DNA from: Paenibacillus antarcticus
GTDB lineage: Bacteria; Bacillota; Bacilli; Paenibacillales; Paenibacillaceae
Direction: 5' to 3'
DNA: 64,000 nucleotides
NCBI RefSeq assembly: GCF_001637225.1
Contig: NZ_LVJI01000001.1
Location: 1 to 64,000 of the forward strand
A program made the translations under genes and the position numbers. Under the pieces are notes generated by a model that was given only the letters and a program-made list of their open reading frames with translations, did not search any database and was not told the DNA's origin. Shown here in pieces: positions 18,264 through 29,074 of this stretch (its first letter is position 1; every line of letters begins with the position of its first letter).

Positions 18264-19436
18264 TTAGTTCTTTTTCATCATATTAATAATTTCTTTTTGC
18301 CCCATCATATATTCCATCATGGAAGACTGTATTTCCCACAAATGACCCTTAGATGTATTTCTATTGTACTCTGTCACAGATGATAGAGCACTATTCATGG
18401 TTTGTTCCATCTTCTTGCCTACCACAACGGCTTCCGGACTTAGACCCGATTGTAAAGTTTTTATAGACTCGGTCCACACTCTGTGTAGTTCTGTGAGTAC
18501 GACCATTTCGCTGTCACTTAAAGGTATCGGATCTTCCATTCCTAGTAACGATGCCGAATGTGTACTTAAAGAAGAGATCAGATCCGTACTGACGGCAAAG
18601 TATCGATTCAGATTCTCAACATCGCCCGAGAAGGTAAGTTCACTGGCAGACGGAAGCGTAATCTCTCTCACGTAGAGCTCAACACCTTGTGTCTTCAACT
18701 GATTGCTAAGTAATTTCGCTTGTTCACGATCCGTAGATATACCCGCATATACCCTAAATCCCAAATCTGGGTCATCTCCTGCTGCGAGCCCAATCTTCTG
18801 AAGCTCCTCTTTGGCGATAGCCACACGCTCAGCATTGCTGAACACACCATACTGTAGCATATAATACGTCTGTGGTTCTAACGTAACCGCAACCGCCGGA
18901 ATCTGACCTTCCGTCTCGACTGGCATATTACTATTTACCGTCATACTTTCTATAGCTGTACTTTTTTGTGAGTCTTCAGAAAATATACTTCCTACATCAA
19001 AAAAAGAAAGAACCACGAACCCGAACAATGCACCTGTTACTACCGCTGCCGTTACTGTGCCAAATATCTTCCACATTGAGGCAGGTCGACGAGGACGATG
19101 CTCGGCATAATGATGATCGACTTCCGGTCCTATGATTCTTTCGTTAGAAGGCTCATTGTCCCGCAAATCATTAAATGCATCTTCTATTGGATCCACTCTT
19201 TGAAAACGGTTTGTCATCAACTCTTCCCATGCCTCGTTCTTACTAAATGGATCTCCCCAACCATCTAGTGGCTCTGGTACAACGGCTAACCTTGGATAGG
19301 TTGTATTTCTTGATTCATCTGAGAACTCATTTTCAACGGTACTTTCCGTAGATTCCTGTACAATGATTGGGGCTTCACTTTGTTCCAAGTGTCGTTCAGC
19401 TACGTCAAATCGAAATGTCATTCTTCCTTTATTCAC
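18264..19436 (-). CDS. spoIIB: SpoIIB-like SPOR-domain sporulation protein
   Basis: Likely role in septal peptidoglycan remodelling during engulfment. The start is a GTG (19436) after AAGGTGAGGTG, giving 390 aa. The cytoplasmic N-terminus is about 1-137, a single membrane segment lies at about 138-160, and a SPOR-like peptidoglycan-binding domain follows (about 190-270, YYMLQYGVFSNAERVAIAKEELQKIG). The C-terminal helical part is of unknown function. The position just upstream of maf/radC/mreB is that of B. subtilis spoIIB; sequence similarity outside the SPOR part is low. Confidence 0.7.
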   Translation of the reverse strand: MNKGRMTFRFDVAERHLEQSEAPIIVQESTESTVENEFSDESRNTTYPRLAVVPEPLDGWGDPFSKNEAWEELMTNRFQRVDPIEDAFNDLRDNEPSNERIIGPEVDHHYAEHRPRRPASMWKIFGTVTAAVVTGALFGFVVLSFFDVGSIFSEDSQKSTAIESMTVNSNMPVETEGQIPAVAVTLEPQTYYMLQYGVFSNAERVAIAKEELQKIGLAAGDDPDLGFRVYAGISTDREQAKLLSNQLKTQGVELYVREITLPSASELTFSGDVENLNRYFAVSTDLISSLSTHSASLLGMEDPIPLSDSEMVVLTELHRVWTESIKTLQSGLSPEAVVVGKKMEQTMNSALSSVTEYNRNTSKGHLWEIQSSMMEYMMGQKEIINMMKKN

Positions 19437-19571
19437 AGTTAACACCTCACCTTGTCTCATCTTCTATTATCCAAATATATGATAGATTTAAGAAAGATAT
19501 GTTCAGTAAGACTTAGTAAATATGAAAAAAGAAGGAATAGCTAATGTATATCATTAAAATCTACTACATAA

Positions 19572-19613
19572 CAAAACGGCAGCATAAGGAAGAACTCCTT
19601 GTGCTGCCGTCAT
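19572..19613 (-). terminator. Terminator after murC
   Basis: A stem of ACGGCAGCACAAGGA and its complement, with TTTTG following on the minus strand. Confidence 0.8.
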
Positions 19614-19636
19614 TTTAGAAATCTGTAGTCATTAAC

Positions 19637-21007
19637 TTATTTCTTATTCAAATCTTTAGCTAATTCTGCTCCAACTTTCCAGATATCTCCTGCACCCATC
19701 GTTAGAACGACATCTCCGAAAGCCACTCTTGTCTTCAAATCTAGCAGGACATCTTCTTTTGTCGGAAGATATCTTGCTCCAGCATTACTGTTCTGAACAA
19801 TAAGCTCAACTAATTTGGAAGAATGGACACCTTCAATTTCTTTCTCACCCGCAGGTGCATAGATATCTGTAATAATAACCTCATCCGCTTCACTGAATGC
19901 TCTGCTGAATGCATCAAGTAAAAAGAACGTACGCGAATATCGCTGAGGTTGAAACACAGCAATAATCCGTTTACCTGTTGCTTTAGCTGCACTAATCGTA
20001 GCTTCAATCTCTGTTGGATGATGTGCATAATCATCAATAATGAGAATGCCATTCTCCTCACCTAGCACCTGAAACCGTCGTTTCGCGCCATTAAATTCCG
20101 AAATTCCTTGTACAATCGCATCGAAAGAAATACCCGATGTTAGACAGACAATGACGGTTGCCATGGCATTATATACATTATGAAGACCTGGAACGGATAA
20201 TTCTACAGTCCCAAGCTTATCACCTCTATAACTCAACATGAACGAAACTTGACGGTCTCCAAGAATAATGTCACTCGCCATATAATCGGATTCTGTTTTA
20301 ATACCGTAGGTAATCATTGAACATTCAAGTTCTGGCATAATTGCCTGTATATTATGATCGTCGCCACAGACTACAGCAGTCCCGTCTTTCCGAATCTGAT
20401 TCAGAAATTGAACATAAGCCCCTTTTAGCTGTTCGAAATCACTGTTGTAATTCTCTAAATGATCCGCTTCAATATTCGTTACAACGCCAAGCCACGGATG
20501 ATATTGAAGGAATGAACCATCACTTTCATCCGCTTCAGCAACAACGTGCTCCCCTTGACCAGCTTTAGCGTTTGTACCTACATTCATGATTTCCCCACCA
20601 ATAATATATGTAGGGTCCACACCGCATTTCTCCATAACCAACGCAATCATCGAGGATGTAGTCGTCTTGCCATGCGCACCCGCAACAGCTACACCTTTAC
20701 GTTCGTTAAGTAGTCTAGCCAACATTTGCGAACGATGTAATGTTGGAATATTTAACTGTTCCGCTTCCACTCGTTCTACGTTATCTTTGGATAATGCCGT
20801 AGAATATACGACCAAATCAGCACCATGTACTTGTGCTGCGGTATGACCAATATAAATTTTGGCTCCTTTAGCTACCAACTTTTCTGTCAATTCCTGAGAT
20901 ACAACATCAGACCCTGTAACTGTATGACCCATTTCTAACATAACTCTTGCAATGGCGCTCATTCCGTAGCCACCAATACCGATAAAATGAACATGTTCCG
21001 TATTCAA
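19637..21007 (-). CDS. murC: UDP-N-acetylmuramate--L-alanine ligase
   Basis: Adds L-Ala to UDP-MurNAc, the first amino-acid step of peptidoglycan precursor synthesis. It has 456 aa. The Rossmann-like N-terminus is HFIGIGGYGMSAIA. The ATP-binding motif AGAHGKTTTSSMIA is at about residues 107-120, and EADESDGSFL and DDYAHHPTEI are the expected Mur-ligase motifs. It is followed by its own terminator and preceded by folC with a 7-nt gap. Confidence 0.97.
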   Translation of the reverse strand: MNTEHVHFIGIGGYGMSAIARVMLEMGHTVTGSDVVSQELTEKLVAKGAKIYIGHTAAQVHGADLVVYSTALSKDNVERVEAEQLNIPTLHRSQMLARLLNERKGVAVAGAHGKTTTSSMIALVMEKCGVDPTYIIGGEIMNVGTNAKAGQGEHVVAEADESDGSFLQYHPWLGVVTNIEADHLENYNSDFEQLKGAYVQFLNQIRKDGTAVVCGDDHNIQAIMPELECSMITYGIKTESDYMASDIILGDRQVSFMLSYRGDKLGTVELSVPGLHNVYNAMATVIVCLTSGISFDAIVQGISEFNGAKRRFQVLGEENGILIIDDYAHHPTEIEATISAAKATGKRIIAVFQPQRYSRTFFLLDAFSRAFSEADEVIITDIYAPAGEKEIEGVHSSKLVELIVQNSNAGARYLPTKEDVLLDLKTRVAFGDVVLTMGAGDIWKVGAELAKDLNKK

Positions 21008-21014
21008 CTGTTAT

Positions 21015-22391
21015 TCACCAACCTTTTTCAGAATCGGATAGATTTAAGAGAGACCCTCGCACGTCGGCAATTAAATATAATGTACCGGATACCACTCCAA
21101 GATCCGCCTCTTCCGTCCGTAACTTTAATTTCTCTAACGCCATTCGCCAATCAGGTTCTACTATAATTTGCAAATTTGGTTTGCCGTATTTAGGCTTAAG
21201 CTGTTCAACAATCTCCAACAGCTTATTCACGTCCATTTTTTTGCGAAAATCCGGTTCTGTCAGAATAAGCGTATCCACTATAGGAAGTATATGCTTCAAG
21301 TAGGATTCATGATGCTTATTTAACAACATCCCCATCATCAAATTTAATGATTGATATTTATAGTACTGAGGAAGACTCTTCACAAGCGTCTCTGCGCCCT
21401 CTGGATTATGTGCACCATCCAATACAATTCTTGGAGAAGTACCTATCTCCTCTAATCGACCTGCCCATTTCGTATTTCGGAACCCTTGAAGTAGCTCTTC
21501 ATCATCCATGACGAATGCCATGTACTGACGAAGCACCTCAAGTACCATCATAGCAGCCGAAGCATTCGCAATCTGATGCTCACCTTTCATCCCAATCTCG
21601 ATATCTATTGAGCGGAAAGGTCCAGCATAATGAAAAGATTGCATACTAGACTCATAGTTTAGACGTTCATATGTGAATTGCTCGCCTGCGAGATATAAAG
21701 TTGAACGATTTCTTTGCGCTGCTTCTCTTATTACCTCTACAACCTCAGGCTGATTGGCACAACTAACGACGGGAACCCCAGGTTTAATAATTCCCGCCTT
21801 TTCCATAGCAATTTGTTGCAGCGTATCTCCTAGAATATCCGTATGATCTAAGCCCACATTCGTAATAACTGACACCACTGGATTTACAATATTTGTTACA
21901 TCCAGTCTTCCCCCAAGACCTGTCTCCCATACCACAACATCAGGTACGCAAACCTCTGCATAATAAAGAATAGCAAGGGCCGTCGATACTTCAAACATTG
22001 TCGGTGAACCAAGCTCAGTTAGTGCTATATTATCTACTACAGGACGTAAACGATTCGAGAGATCAAGTAACGTCTCTTCGGGAATATCATCACCATTATA
22101 CTGAAAGCGATTAGTGAACTTAGTAATATACGGTGAAGTGAACGTCCCCACCGAATACCCGGTTGCTAACAGAACTTTAGTCAAGAAGGCACAAGTAGAG
22201 CCTTTACCATTCGTCCCCGCTACATGAATAAATTTGAGACGACGCTCAGGTCGCCCCAATTGTTCCATCATCATTTCCATGCGAGATAAACCTGGTCTGA
22301 TCCCAAAAGGGATCAAACCATTAATCCAATCGACTGCTTCTTTATAAGTTGTAAGAGGCGACTTACGTTCGGCTCCTATATGATCCCCCAT
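21015..22391 (-). CDS. folC: Folylpolyglutamate synthase / dihydrofolate synthase
   Basis: Mur-ligase relative that adds glutamate to folates. It has 458 aa. The P-loop is HVAGTNGKGSTCAFL (about residues 55-69), with LGGRLDVTNIV and LDGAHNPEGAE motifs. It lies directly downstream of valS, the usual valS-folC pairing, and may share the T-box control of that gene. Confidence 0.95.
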   Translation of the reverse strand: MGDHIGAERKSPLTTYKEAVDWINGLIPFGIRPGLSRMEMMMEQLGRPERRLKFIHVAGTNGKGSTCAFLTKVLLATGYSVGTFTSPYITKFTNRFQYNGDDIPEETLLDLSNRLRPVVDNIALTELGSPTMFEVSTALAILYYAEVCVPDVVVWETGLGGRLDVTNIVNPVVSVITNVGLDHTDILGDTLQQIAMEKAGIIKPGVPVVSCANQPEVVEVIREAAQRNRSTLYLAGEQFTYERLNYESSMQSFHYAGPFRSIDIEIGMKGEHQIANASAAMMVLEVLRQYMAFVMDDEELLQGFRNTKWAGRLEEIGTSPRIVLDGAHNPEGAETLVKSLPQYYKYQSLNLMMGMLLNKHHESYLKHILPIVDTLILTEPDFRKKMDVNKLLEIVEQLKPKYGKPNLQIIVEPDWRMALEKLKLRTEEADLGVVSGTLYLIADVRGSLLNLSDSEKGW

Positions 22392-22428
22392 ACTCTCTCA
22401 CCTTCAGGTCTATGAATTGGTTGTTAAG

Positions 22429-25095
22429 TTATCCTTTGAGTTCTTCAATTCTAGCCAATACTTTACTGCGTTTATCCGAATAATCTGCTTGTTTGGCACG
22501 TTCCTCATCAATAACCTTGGCAGGGGCCTTAGCGACAAATCCTTGATTGCTAAGTTTCTTCTCAACCCGATCTACTTCATCATTTAACGTTTGTACTTCT
22601 TTCTCTAGGCGTGCAATTTCTTGTGTGATATCAATCAATCCAGCCAATGGCAAGTACAATTCAGCTCCGCTCACAACGGCTATCATGGACTTCTCTGGTG
22701 CTGGAATATCAACACCTACTTCAAAGCTAGATGTGTTGCAGAATCGTTTCACGTAATTCTCATTACGACTCACGATGCCGAACACGTCATCATTTCCTGC
22801 TTTAACGATCAATTCCACTTTTTTGCTCATCGGTACATTAACTTCAGCGCGTATATTACGTACCGTGCGGATGATTTCCATTAATATATTCATTTCGTTA
22901 ACCGCTTCTACATTCTCAAAAGCAGCATTATACTCCGGCCATGCAGCCAGTGTAATCGTATCTCCTTCATGAGGTAGATGCTGCCATATTTCTTCGGAGA
23001 TGAACGGCATGAATGGATGAATCAAACGAAGTGTACGATCAAGAACATAGGCAAGAACTGATTTCGTATTCTTCTTAGCAACTTCATCTTCACCGTATAA
23101 GGACAATTTGGCAATCTCAATATACCAATCGCATAGGTCATCCCATATAAAGTTGTACAACAGTCGTCCTGTCTCGCCAAAGTCGTAAGCATCTATTAGA
23201 CGCGTGATATCACGTGAAGTTTCGTTTAATCGATGAAGTATCCAACGATCAGACGTTTGTAAATCTCCACTGATATCGATATCTTCGAATTTAAATCCTT
23301 CTAGATTCATAAGAGCAAATCGAGAAGCATTCCATATTTTATTGGCAAAATTACGGGATTGTTCAACACGTTCCCAGCGGAAACGAAGATCTTGACCCGG
23401 TGTACTACCTGTTGAAATCATATAACGCATCGCATCCGCGCCATATTTCTCAATAACCTCTAATGGATCTACGCCGTTCCCTAGTGACTTAGACATTTTT
23501 AGTCCATCTGAATCTCTAACGAGCCCATGCATCAATACATCTTTAAATGGAATCTCATCCGTGAATTCTAACGCAGTGAAGATCATTCGCGCTACCCAGA
23601 AGTAAATAATGTCATAACCAGTAACGAGCACGTTCGTGGAATAATAACGTTTCAAGTCTTCTGTATCATCAGGCCATCCAAGCGTTGAGAATGGCCATAG
23701 CGCTGAGCTGAACCACGTATCCAGTACATCTTCATCTTGTCTTAGTTCAGTGCTTCCACACTTGGAACATACCGTCACATCATCATGTGCCACATGAAGC
23801 TCGCCACAAGCATCACAGAACCAAGCCGGGATACGGTGACCCCACCAGAGTTGTCTTGATATGCACCAATCGCGAACATTTTCAATCCAGTTTAAATAAA
23901 CCTTTTCAAATCGATCCGGTACGAAGTTAACTCCATTGCCTGACTTCTGTACTTCAATCGCTTTTTCTGCCAATGGCTTCATCTTAACGAACCATTGTGT
24001 AGAGAGGTAAGGTTCAACGACAGCCCCCGTACGTTCACTGTGACCAACCTGATGAACATGATCCTCGATATTAATAAGCACACCTTGTTCTTGCAAATCC
24101 TTAACAATCTGCTTACGGCAGACACTGCGGTCCATACCTTCATAAGGGCCGGCTAAATCATTCATTGTCCCTGTATCATCCATGACGCTGATCTGCTCTA
24201 ATTGATGCCGTTGTCCTACTTCAAAGTCATTAGGATCATGCGCAGGAGTAATCTTCACTGCACCACTTCCAAATTCTTGCTCCACATAATCATCAGCAAT
24301 AATCGGTATTTCACGACCAATGATAGGAAGAAGAACCATTTTACCAATCATATCTTTATAACGCTCGTCTTTAGGATGAACAGCAATAGCTGTATCACCT
24401 AACATTGTCTCTGGACGTGTAGTCGCAACAGTAATGTGACCACTACCATCTTTTAGAGGGTACTTCAAGTGGTAGAGATGTCCCTGTACCTCTTTATGCT
24501 CTACTTCAATATCAGAAAGCGCGGTCCGCGCAACGGGGTCCCAGTTAATAATATATTTACCACGGTAAATAAGACCTTTATTATACAGTTTCACAAAGAC
24601 TTCACGAACAGCTTTAGAAAGGCCCTCATCTAATGTGAAGCGCTCCTTGGAGTAATCCAGAGATAAGCCCATCTTCGCCCATTGCTCATGAATTGTATTT
24701 GCATACTGATCCTTCCATTCCCATACTTGATCTAGAAACTTCTCTCTTCCTAAATCATAACGGGATACGCCCTGTGCACGAAGCTTCTGTTCTACCTTGG
24801 TCTGTGTAGCGATACCCGCATGGTCCGTACCTGGAAGCCATAAAGCATCATAACCTTGCATCCGTTTCGTACGAATCAGAATATCCTGCAACGTGAAATC
24901 CATAGCATGACCTATATGAAGCATTCCAGTCACGTTAGGTGGTGGAATTACAATCGTATATGGCTCTGCTTCTGGTCGTTGACCTGCTTTGAAAAACTCG
25001 CCATCCATCCAATATTTATACCATTTCTGTTCAGCAGATTTCGGGTCATACGTAGTTGGCATTTCAATCGTTGTTTTCTTCTCATTGTCAGTCAT
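22429..25095 (-). CDS. valS: Valyl-tRNA synthetase
   Basis: Class Ia synthetase of 888 aa. The HIGH motif is in [16 protein letters not shown] (about residues 49-64), and KMSKSLGNG lies about residue 535. An editing domain sits between them, and a C-terminal coiled coil (about 815-888) is typical of ValS. It is controlled by a T-box leader upstream whose specifier codon appears to be GUC. Confidence 0.98.
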   Translation of the reverse strand: MTDNEKKTTIEMPTTYDPKSAEQKWYKYWMDGEFFKAGQRPEAEPYTIVIPPPNVTGMLHIGHAMDFTLQDILIRTKRMQGYDALWLPGTDHAGIATQTKVEQKLRAQGVSRYDLGREKFLDQVWEWKDQYANTIHEQWAKMGLSLDYSKERFTLDEGLSKAVREVFVKLYNKGLIYRGKYIINWDPVARTALSDIEVEHKEVQGHLYHLKYPLKDGSGHITVATTRPETMLGDTAIAVHPKDERYKDMIGKMVLLPIIGREIPIIADDYVEQEFGSGAVKITPAHDPNDFEVGQRHQLEQISVMDDTGTMNDLAGPYEGMDRSVCRKQIVKDLQEQGVLINIEDHVHQVGHSERTGAVVEPYLSTQWFVKMKPLAEKAIEVQKSGNGVNFVPDRFEKVYLNWIENVRDWCISRQLWWGHRIPAWFCDACGELHVAHDDVTVCSKCGSTELRQDEDVLDTWFSSALWPFSTLGWPDDTEDLKRYYSTNVLVTGYDIIYFWVARMIFTALEFTDEIPFKDVLMHGLVRDSDGLKMSKSLGNGVDPLEVIEKYGADAMRYMISTGSTPGQDLRFRWERVEQSRNFANKIWNASRFALMNLEGFKFEDIDISGDLQTSDRWILHRLNETSRDITRLIDAYDFGETGRLLYNFIWDDLCDWYIEIAKLSLYGEDEVAKKNTKSVLAYVLDRTLRLIHPFMPFISEEIWQHLPHEGDTITLAAWPEYNAAFENVEAVNEMNILMEIIRTVRNIRAEVNVPMSKKVELIVKAGNDDVFGIVSRNENYVKRFCNTSSFEVGVDIPAPEKSMIAVVSGAELYLPLAGLIDITQEIARLEKEVQTLNDEVDRVEKKLSNQGFVAKAPAKVIDEERAKQADYSDKRSKVLARIEELKG

Positions 25096-25129
25096 AATAA
25101 GTTACCCTCCATTACATCTTCAGAATATC

Positions 25130-25446
25130 TAAAAACACAAAAAACCTATCGCCCTCAAAGGACGAAAGGTTAACTTTCGCGGTACCACCTTTGTTTCGTG
25201 CATGCGGAATAATAAGCCCGTATACGAAGGACTTATTACCATACAAATCACGACACTCATACAGATAACGGCTGCTACCGGCCATATTCTAATCATGAGG
25301 ATAATCCTCAAGGGTTCAAAAAGGCAACTCCAGGGTGACTTTCGTTTGGCTGCATCCTGCGGAATCTTCCAGCTTACAATTCCGCTCTCTGAAGGGCATA
25401 CCAACTACTCTTCCCGTTCACAGTTTATTGTTAAATATTCTATAGT
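25130..25446 (-). promoter_or_regulatory. Valine-specific T-box riboswitch of valS
   Basis: The T-box sequence AAAGGTGGTACCGCG lies at 25179-25193 on the minus strand. A terminator hairpin (25139-25171, AACCTTTCGTCC ... GGCGATAGGTTTTTT) follows. Stem I has an AGTA element, a CAGAGAGCGG distal part and GCTGGAAGATTCCGC. The specifier is probably GTC (25337-25339), preceded by GAAA and followed by A, decoding valine. Uncharged tRNA-Val would favour the antiterminator. Confidence 0.93.
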
Positions 25447-25447
25447 T

Positions 25448-25476
25448 ATAATAACGTTCCTATGGCTCGTAGTCAA
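25448..25476 (-). promoter_or_regulatory. Sigma-A promoter of valS
   Basis: TTGACT (25471-25476) and TATTAT (25448-25453), 17-bp spacing, immediately upstream of the T-box leader. Confidence 0.75.
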
Positions 25477-25490
25477 CTTCCTATCCATCT

Positions 25491-25522
25491 AAAAACCCCC
25501 GTACATGAGGAAATGTACGGGG
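25491..25522 (-). terminator. Terminator after spoVID-like gene
   Basis: The arms ACCCCGTACATTT and ATGTACGGGGGT are followed by TTTTTAG on the minus strand. Confidence 0.85.
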
Positions 25523-25551
25523 TTCATACTAATTAGAACGAATAAAACATG

Positions 25552-26721
25552 TTAAGGAATGTAAAGAATTTGTCCTTCTTCGATAGTCTGCTCTGACAAT
25601 CGATTATACAGCAGTAGTTCTCTAGGACTCAATTGGTAACGATCTGCAATAAGATCAAGCGTCTCTTCTCTTTGTACGATACATAGACGGACCTTACTGA
25701 ATGGTGTTCTCTCAGATGAACCACCAAGGAAAAGGCTCTTCCACTGAACATCTTCATTAGTCAAATGCTCATGATTTATTTCCTGCGCAATGAGCTGTTC
25801 CTCTTGCGCTTGCTGTTCCTGATCCCTTTGCGTTCGTAATCGACTAGACGTCAGTATTGAAGATAAGCCCACGTTATCTTGCGTAGTAGCTGGCACTTCT
25901 CTTTTACTTCCTAAGCCGATTCTAAGCTCCGATTTCTCTTCGTCTTGGACGACTTCAGGAGATGTAACAACTGGAGATAACTCTTCCTCTAACAAATCTA
26001 ACGTGGAGTGTTCATTCTCATCGTGCGAAATAGGCTCGACAACAATTTCATTCACCGCAAAATGTTCCTTGGTATCTTTCAGTCCAATATTCCACACATT
26101 AGAGTGGTCTTTCTGACGGGCAGTTTCATCCTCCGTATGTAACAACGGTGTATGAATACCGTCAGTGCCATAACCATCTTGATCACCAAAACCAACAGAA
26201 TCACTTATTCCAAATGTGTGCTCGTCTGACAACTCCAAATTCGTATAAGCTACATCTTCTACCGAAGGTCGAGGAGACTCATTGTAATCCAACTGCTGAT
26301 CTGGTGAATGAACTACAGTGAAATCTTCCGCATTCCAGGATGACGTATCATTTGCGAAAGATTCAATACCACGCAAAGATAACACACCTGTAATGTTAAG
26401 ACTCCTCTCGGACAATAGATCCACGTCGAAATTTTCAATTTCAACACCAATCTCATCCAAAGAAGTTACACGGTTAAGCGGAACGGTTATTTCAACGGGA
26501 ATATAATGTTCTAACCGTTGGGATGCATTCTCCTCACCTTCACCTCTGTACAAACCCGTTAGTATCAAATGACCTCGGAGTGCAGCTTGATCTTCCTGGC
26601 TAATTACCTGGATATACGGTAATAACTCAATCTCTTCAAGCTCCGCAATTCCAGCCACTTCTTCTGACAGTTGAATGCGTTCATAAATATCAAAGCGCAA
26701 ACCGTAGGACTGGTCAAACAC
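25552..26721 (-). CDS. spoVID: SpoVID-like coat morphogenetic protein with C-terminal LysM
   Basis: Likely guides coat encasement of the spore and binds SafA. It has 389 aa with a GTG start after GAAAGGAGG. The N-terminal domain (about 1-130) opens LRFDIYERIQLSEEV and has beta-rich repeats ending HYIPVEITVPLNRV. The middle is acidic and low-complexity (about 135-335), and a C-terminal LysM (about 345-389) is REETLDLIADRYQLSPREL. The position downstream of hemL matches B. subtilis hemL-spoVID. Confidence 0.88.
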   Translation of the reverse strand: MFDQSYGLRFDIYERIQLSEEVAGIAELEEIELLPYIQVISQEDQAALRGHLILTGLYRGEGEENASQRLEHYIPVEITVPLNRVTSLDEIGVEIENFDVDLLSERSLNITGVLSLRGIESFANDTSSWNAEDFTVVHSPDQQLDYNESPRPSVEDVAYTNLELSDEHTFGISDSVGFGDQDGYGTDGIHTPLLHTEDETARQKDHSNVWNIGLKDTKEHFAVNEIVVEPISHDENEHSTLDLLEEELSPVVTSPEVVQDEEKSELRIGLGSKREVPATTQDNVGLSSILTSSRLRTQRDQEQQAQEEQLIAQEINHEHLTNEDVQWKSLFLGGSSERTPFSKVRLCIVQREETLDLIADRYQLSPRELLLYNRLSEQTIEEGQILYIP

Positions 26722-26849
26722 AGGTAACGTCCTCCTTTCGGCATATTATAACCATGAGTTCACTCACGGCATGAGCCCATTTTTCTTAACTCATTTTATC
26801 TATATGCGTCAAAAGGTAGAGCATGCCTCTTTTACCATTATCCTTTGGA

Positions 26850-27749
26850 TTACGTTCGTAGAATATTCTGTAAATCAATAAGATCTGTAGGCCACGGATC
26901 AGCAACTTCAATGTATTCTCTCGTAAAAGGATGACTGAAACATAACCGTTCTCCGTGAAGAGCTTGCCTTCCAATGAGTCCAATACTACCTTCATACAAT
27001 AAATCACCTAACAAAGGATGACCCAAATGATTCATATGAACACGTATTTGATGCGTACGACCTGTATCCAATTCAAGATGAACTAGAGTTACTCCTGTAT
27101 ATCTCTCTTCCACACGTACACGAGTAATAGCAGATTGCCCTGTAGGAGAGACACGCCTACGCTGAGCATGGTGTCGATCCTTGCCGATGGGTAGATCAAT
27201 CTCCGATAAACTGGAACTAACACTTCCCTCAACAAAGGCGATATATTTCCGTTCTATTTTCTTCATGCGCATGTCTTCATCCAGTTTCAGTTGAGCCCAT
27301 TCATTCTTTGCATAAAGTACGGGGCCAGATGTATTCTGATCAAGTCTATGAATATGTCTGACTGCTGCCTCTTCGCCATTCACCTCATAGTGGGCGGCTA
27401 CAATTTGATCGAGTGTAACTTCGCCTTTGCGACCATCCGGATGTATCGTCATTCCCGCTGGTTTGTGTACGACTAGACAGAAATCATCCTCATAGAGCAC
27501 TTCAAGTTCCTGCCAGATCGAATCAATACCTAGGGAACGAGAAGGAAAAAGGGCTAGCCGTAGCCGAGCTCCACTCCATTGAATCTTTTTCTCATGTGTA
27601 AGTCGTCGTAATAACTTCTCGGGTATACCAACGATGTTATTTAACCATGCGATTGTCTCTAAATCACGGTCTTCAGCTTCAGCGATAGCTTTTCCGGGAC
27701 TAAGTTCTATCCATTCCCCACGCCGCGTCCATTTAACTTGATGACTCAT
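26850..27749 (-). CDS. RluA-family pseudouridine synthase
   Basis: Converts uridine to pseudouridine in rRNA or tRNA; the exact target is not readable. It has 299 aa. The catalytic motif is [13 protein letters not shown], with the aspartate in HRLDxxTSG. The C-terminal [23 protein letters not shown] motif is diagnostic. The N-terminal S4-like portion (about 1-85) is divergent. It overlaps the hemL stop by 4 bp (ATGA), so it is coupled to the heme operon, an unusual place for an RNA modification gene. Confidence 0.92.
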   Translation of the reverse strand: MSHQVKWTRRGEWIELSPGKAIAEAEDRDLETIAWLNNIVGIPEKLLRRLTHEKKIQWSGARLRLALFPSRSLGIDSIWQELEVLYEDDFCLVVHKPAGMTIHPDGRKGEVTLDQIVAAHYEVNGEEAAVRHIHRLDQNTSGPVLYAKNEWAQLKLDEDMRMKKIERKYIAFVEGSVSSSLSEIDLPIGKDRHHAQRRRVSPTGQSAITRVRVEERYTGVTLVHLELDTGRTHQIRVHMNHLGHPLLGDLLYEGSIGLIGRQALHGERLCFSHPFTREYIEVADPWPTDLIDLQNILRT

Positions 27750-29047
27750 AGGGATTTAAGAGCGTTAAAATTCGCTTCAATCGTTAAATCAATATCTTCA
27801 ACACTATGTGCAGCAGATACGAACATCCCCTCATATTGCGATGGAGCTACACTCACACCATTGTTAAGCATCGCTGCAAAATAACGACGGAACATATCTA
27901 AATTGCTACTCTTCGCAGTATCAAAGTTGGTTACCGGGTGATCCGTAAAGAATGGACATACCATAGAACCCACACGATTAATGGTTACTGGAACTCCGAG
28001 TTCTCTCGCATTTCGTTCAAAACCTACTTGTAATCGAGCAGCTCGTTCTTCTAATTGCGTGTATACTTCGGGTGTGAGTAACTTCAGTGTTGTAAACCCG
28101 GCTGCCATGGCCAACGGATTCCCACTAAGTGTGCCCGCTTGATAGATCGGACCTGATGGAGAAATCTGCTCCATAATTTCACGTTTACCACCATAGGCAC
28201 CTACCGGCAATCCTCCACCAATGACTTTTCCAAGACAAGTTAGATCTGGCGTTATGCCAAATAATCCTTGAGCACATTCCCGGTCCACTCGGAACCCAGT
28301 CATAACTTCATCAAATATAAGTAAACTACCATATTTCGTAGTTAGATCGCGTAGTCCTTGTAGAAATCCTGGTAGTGGAGGTACAACCCCCATATTACCC
28401 GCAATTGGTTCCACAATGACACATGCAAGATCTTCACCGAAACGTTCGAATGCCACTTTAGCAGATTCAAGATCATTATAAGGAACCGTAATGGTGTTTG
28501 ACGCAACGCCCTCTGGCACACCAGGACTATCCGGTAATCCTAGAGTGGCTACACCAGATCCTGCTTTGATCAATAGACTATCTGCGTGTCCGTGATAGGA
28601 ACCTTCAAATTTCAAAATTTTGCTTCTGCCTGTCACACCACGAGCAAGGCGAATCGCACTCATCGTAGCTTCTGTCCCCGAATTAACCATACGTACGATA
28701 TCGATCGAAGGAACTCTCTCACACACCGTCTTCGCCATCTCTGTCTCTATCAATGTTGGAGCACCAAAGCTCGTCCCTTTCAACGCGACTTCGCGAATGG
28801 CTGAGATCACTTCTGGATGGGCATGTCCCATAATCAAAGGTCCCCAAGAGCACACGTAATCAAGAAAACTATTGCCATCGATATCATAAATGCGAGAACC
28901 TTCTCCACGCTCCACATAAACCGGCGTTAATCCTACACTTTTAAATGCACGAACGGGGCTATTCACTCCCCCTGGAATATACTGCTTAGCTATTTCAAAG
29001 GCGGCTCTTGAAGCCTCTTCTTTACGATTCCCAGACAAATTGCTCAT
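27746..29047 (-). CDS. hemL: Glutamate-1-semialdehyde 2,1-aminomutase
   Basis: PLP enzyme forming 5-aminolevulinate in the C5 pathway. The start is the ATG of [11 protein letters not shown] (29047) after AGGAG, giving 433 aa. Motifs include [33 protein letters not shown] and the PLP-lysine region [17 protein letters not shown]. It follows hemB. Confidence 0.96.
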   Translation of the reverse strand: MSNLSGNRKEEASRAAFEIAKQYIPGGVNSPVRAFKSVGLTPVYVERGEGSRIYDIDGNSFLDYVCSWGPLIMGHAHPEVISAIREVALKGTSFGAPTLIETEMAKTVCERVPSIDIVRMVNSGTEATMSAIRLARGVTGRSKILKFEGSYHGHADSLLIKAGSGVATLGLPDSPGVPEGVASNTITVPYNDLESAKVAFERFGEDLACVIVEPIAGNMGVVPPLPGFLQGLRDLTTKYGSLLIFDEVMTGFRVDRECAQGLFGITPDLTCLGKVIGGGLPVGAYGGKREIMEQISPSGPIYQAGTLSGNPLAMAAGFTTLKLLTPEVYTQLEERAARLQVGFERNARELGVPVTINRVGSMVCPFFTDHPVTNFDTAKSSNLDMFRRYFAAMLNNGVSVAPSQYEGMFVSAAHSVEDIDLTIEANFNALKSL

Positions 29048-29074
29048 TCTCGCCACTCCTATCATTAGTGAAAT

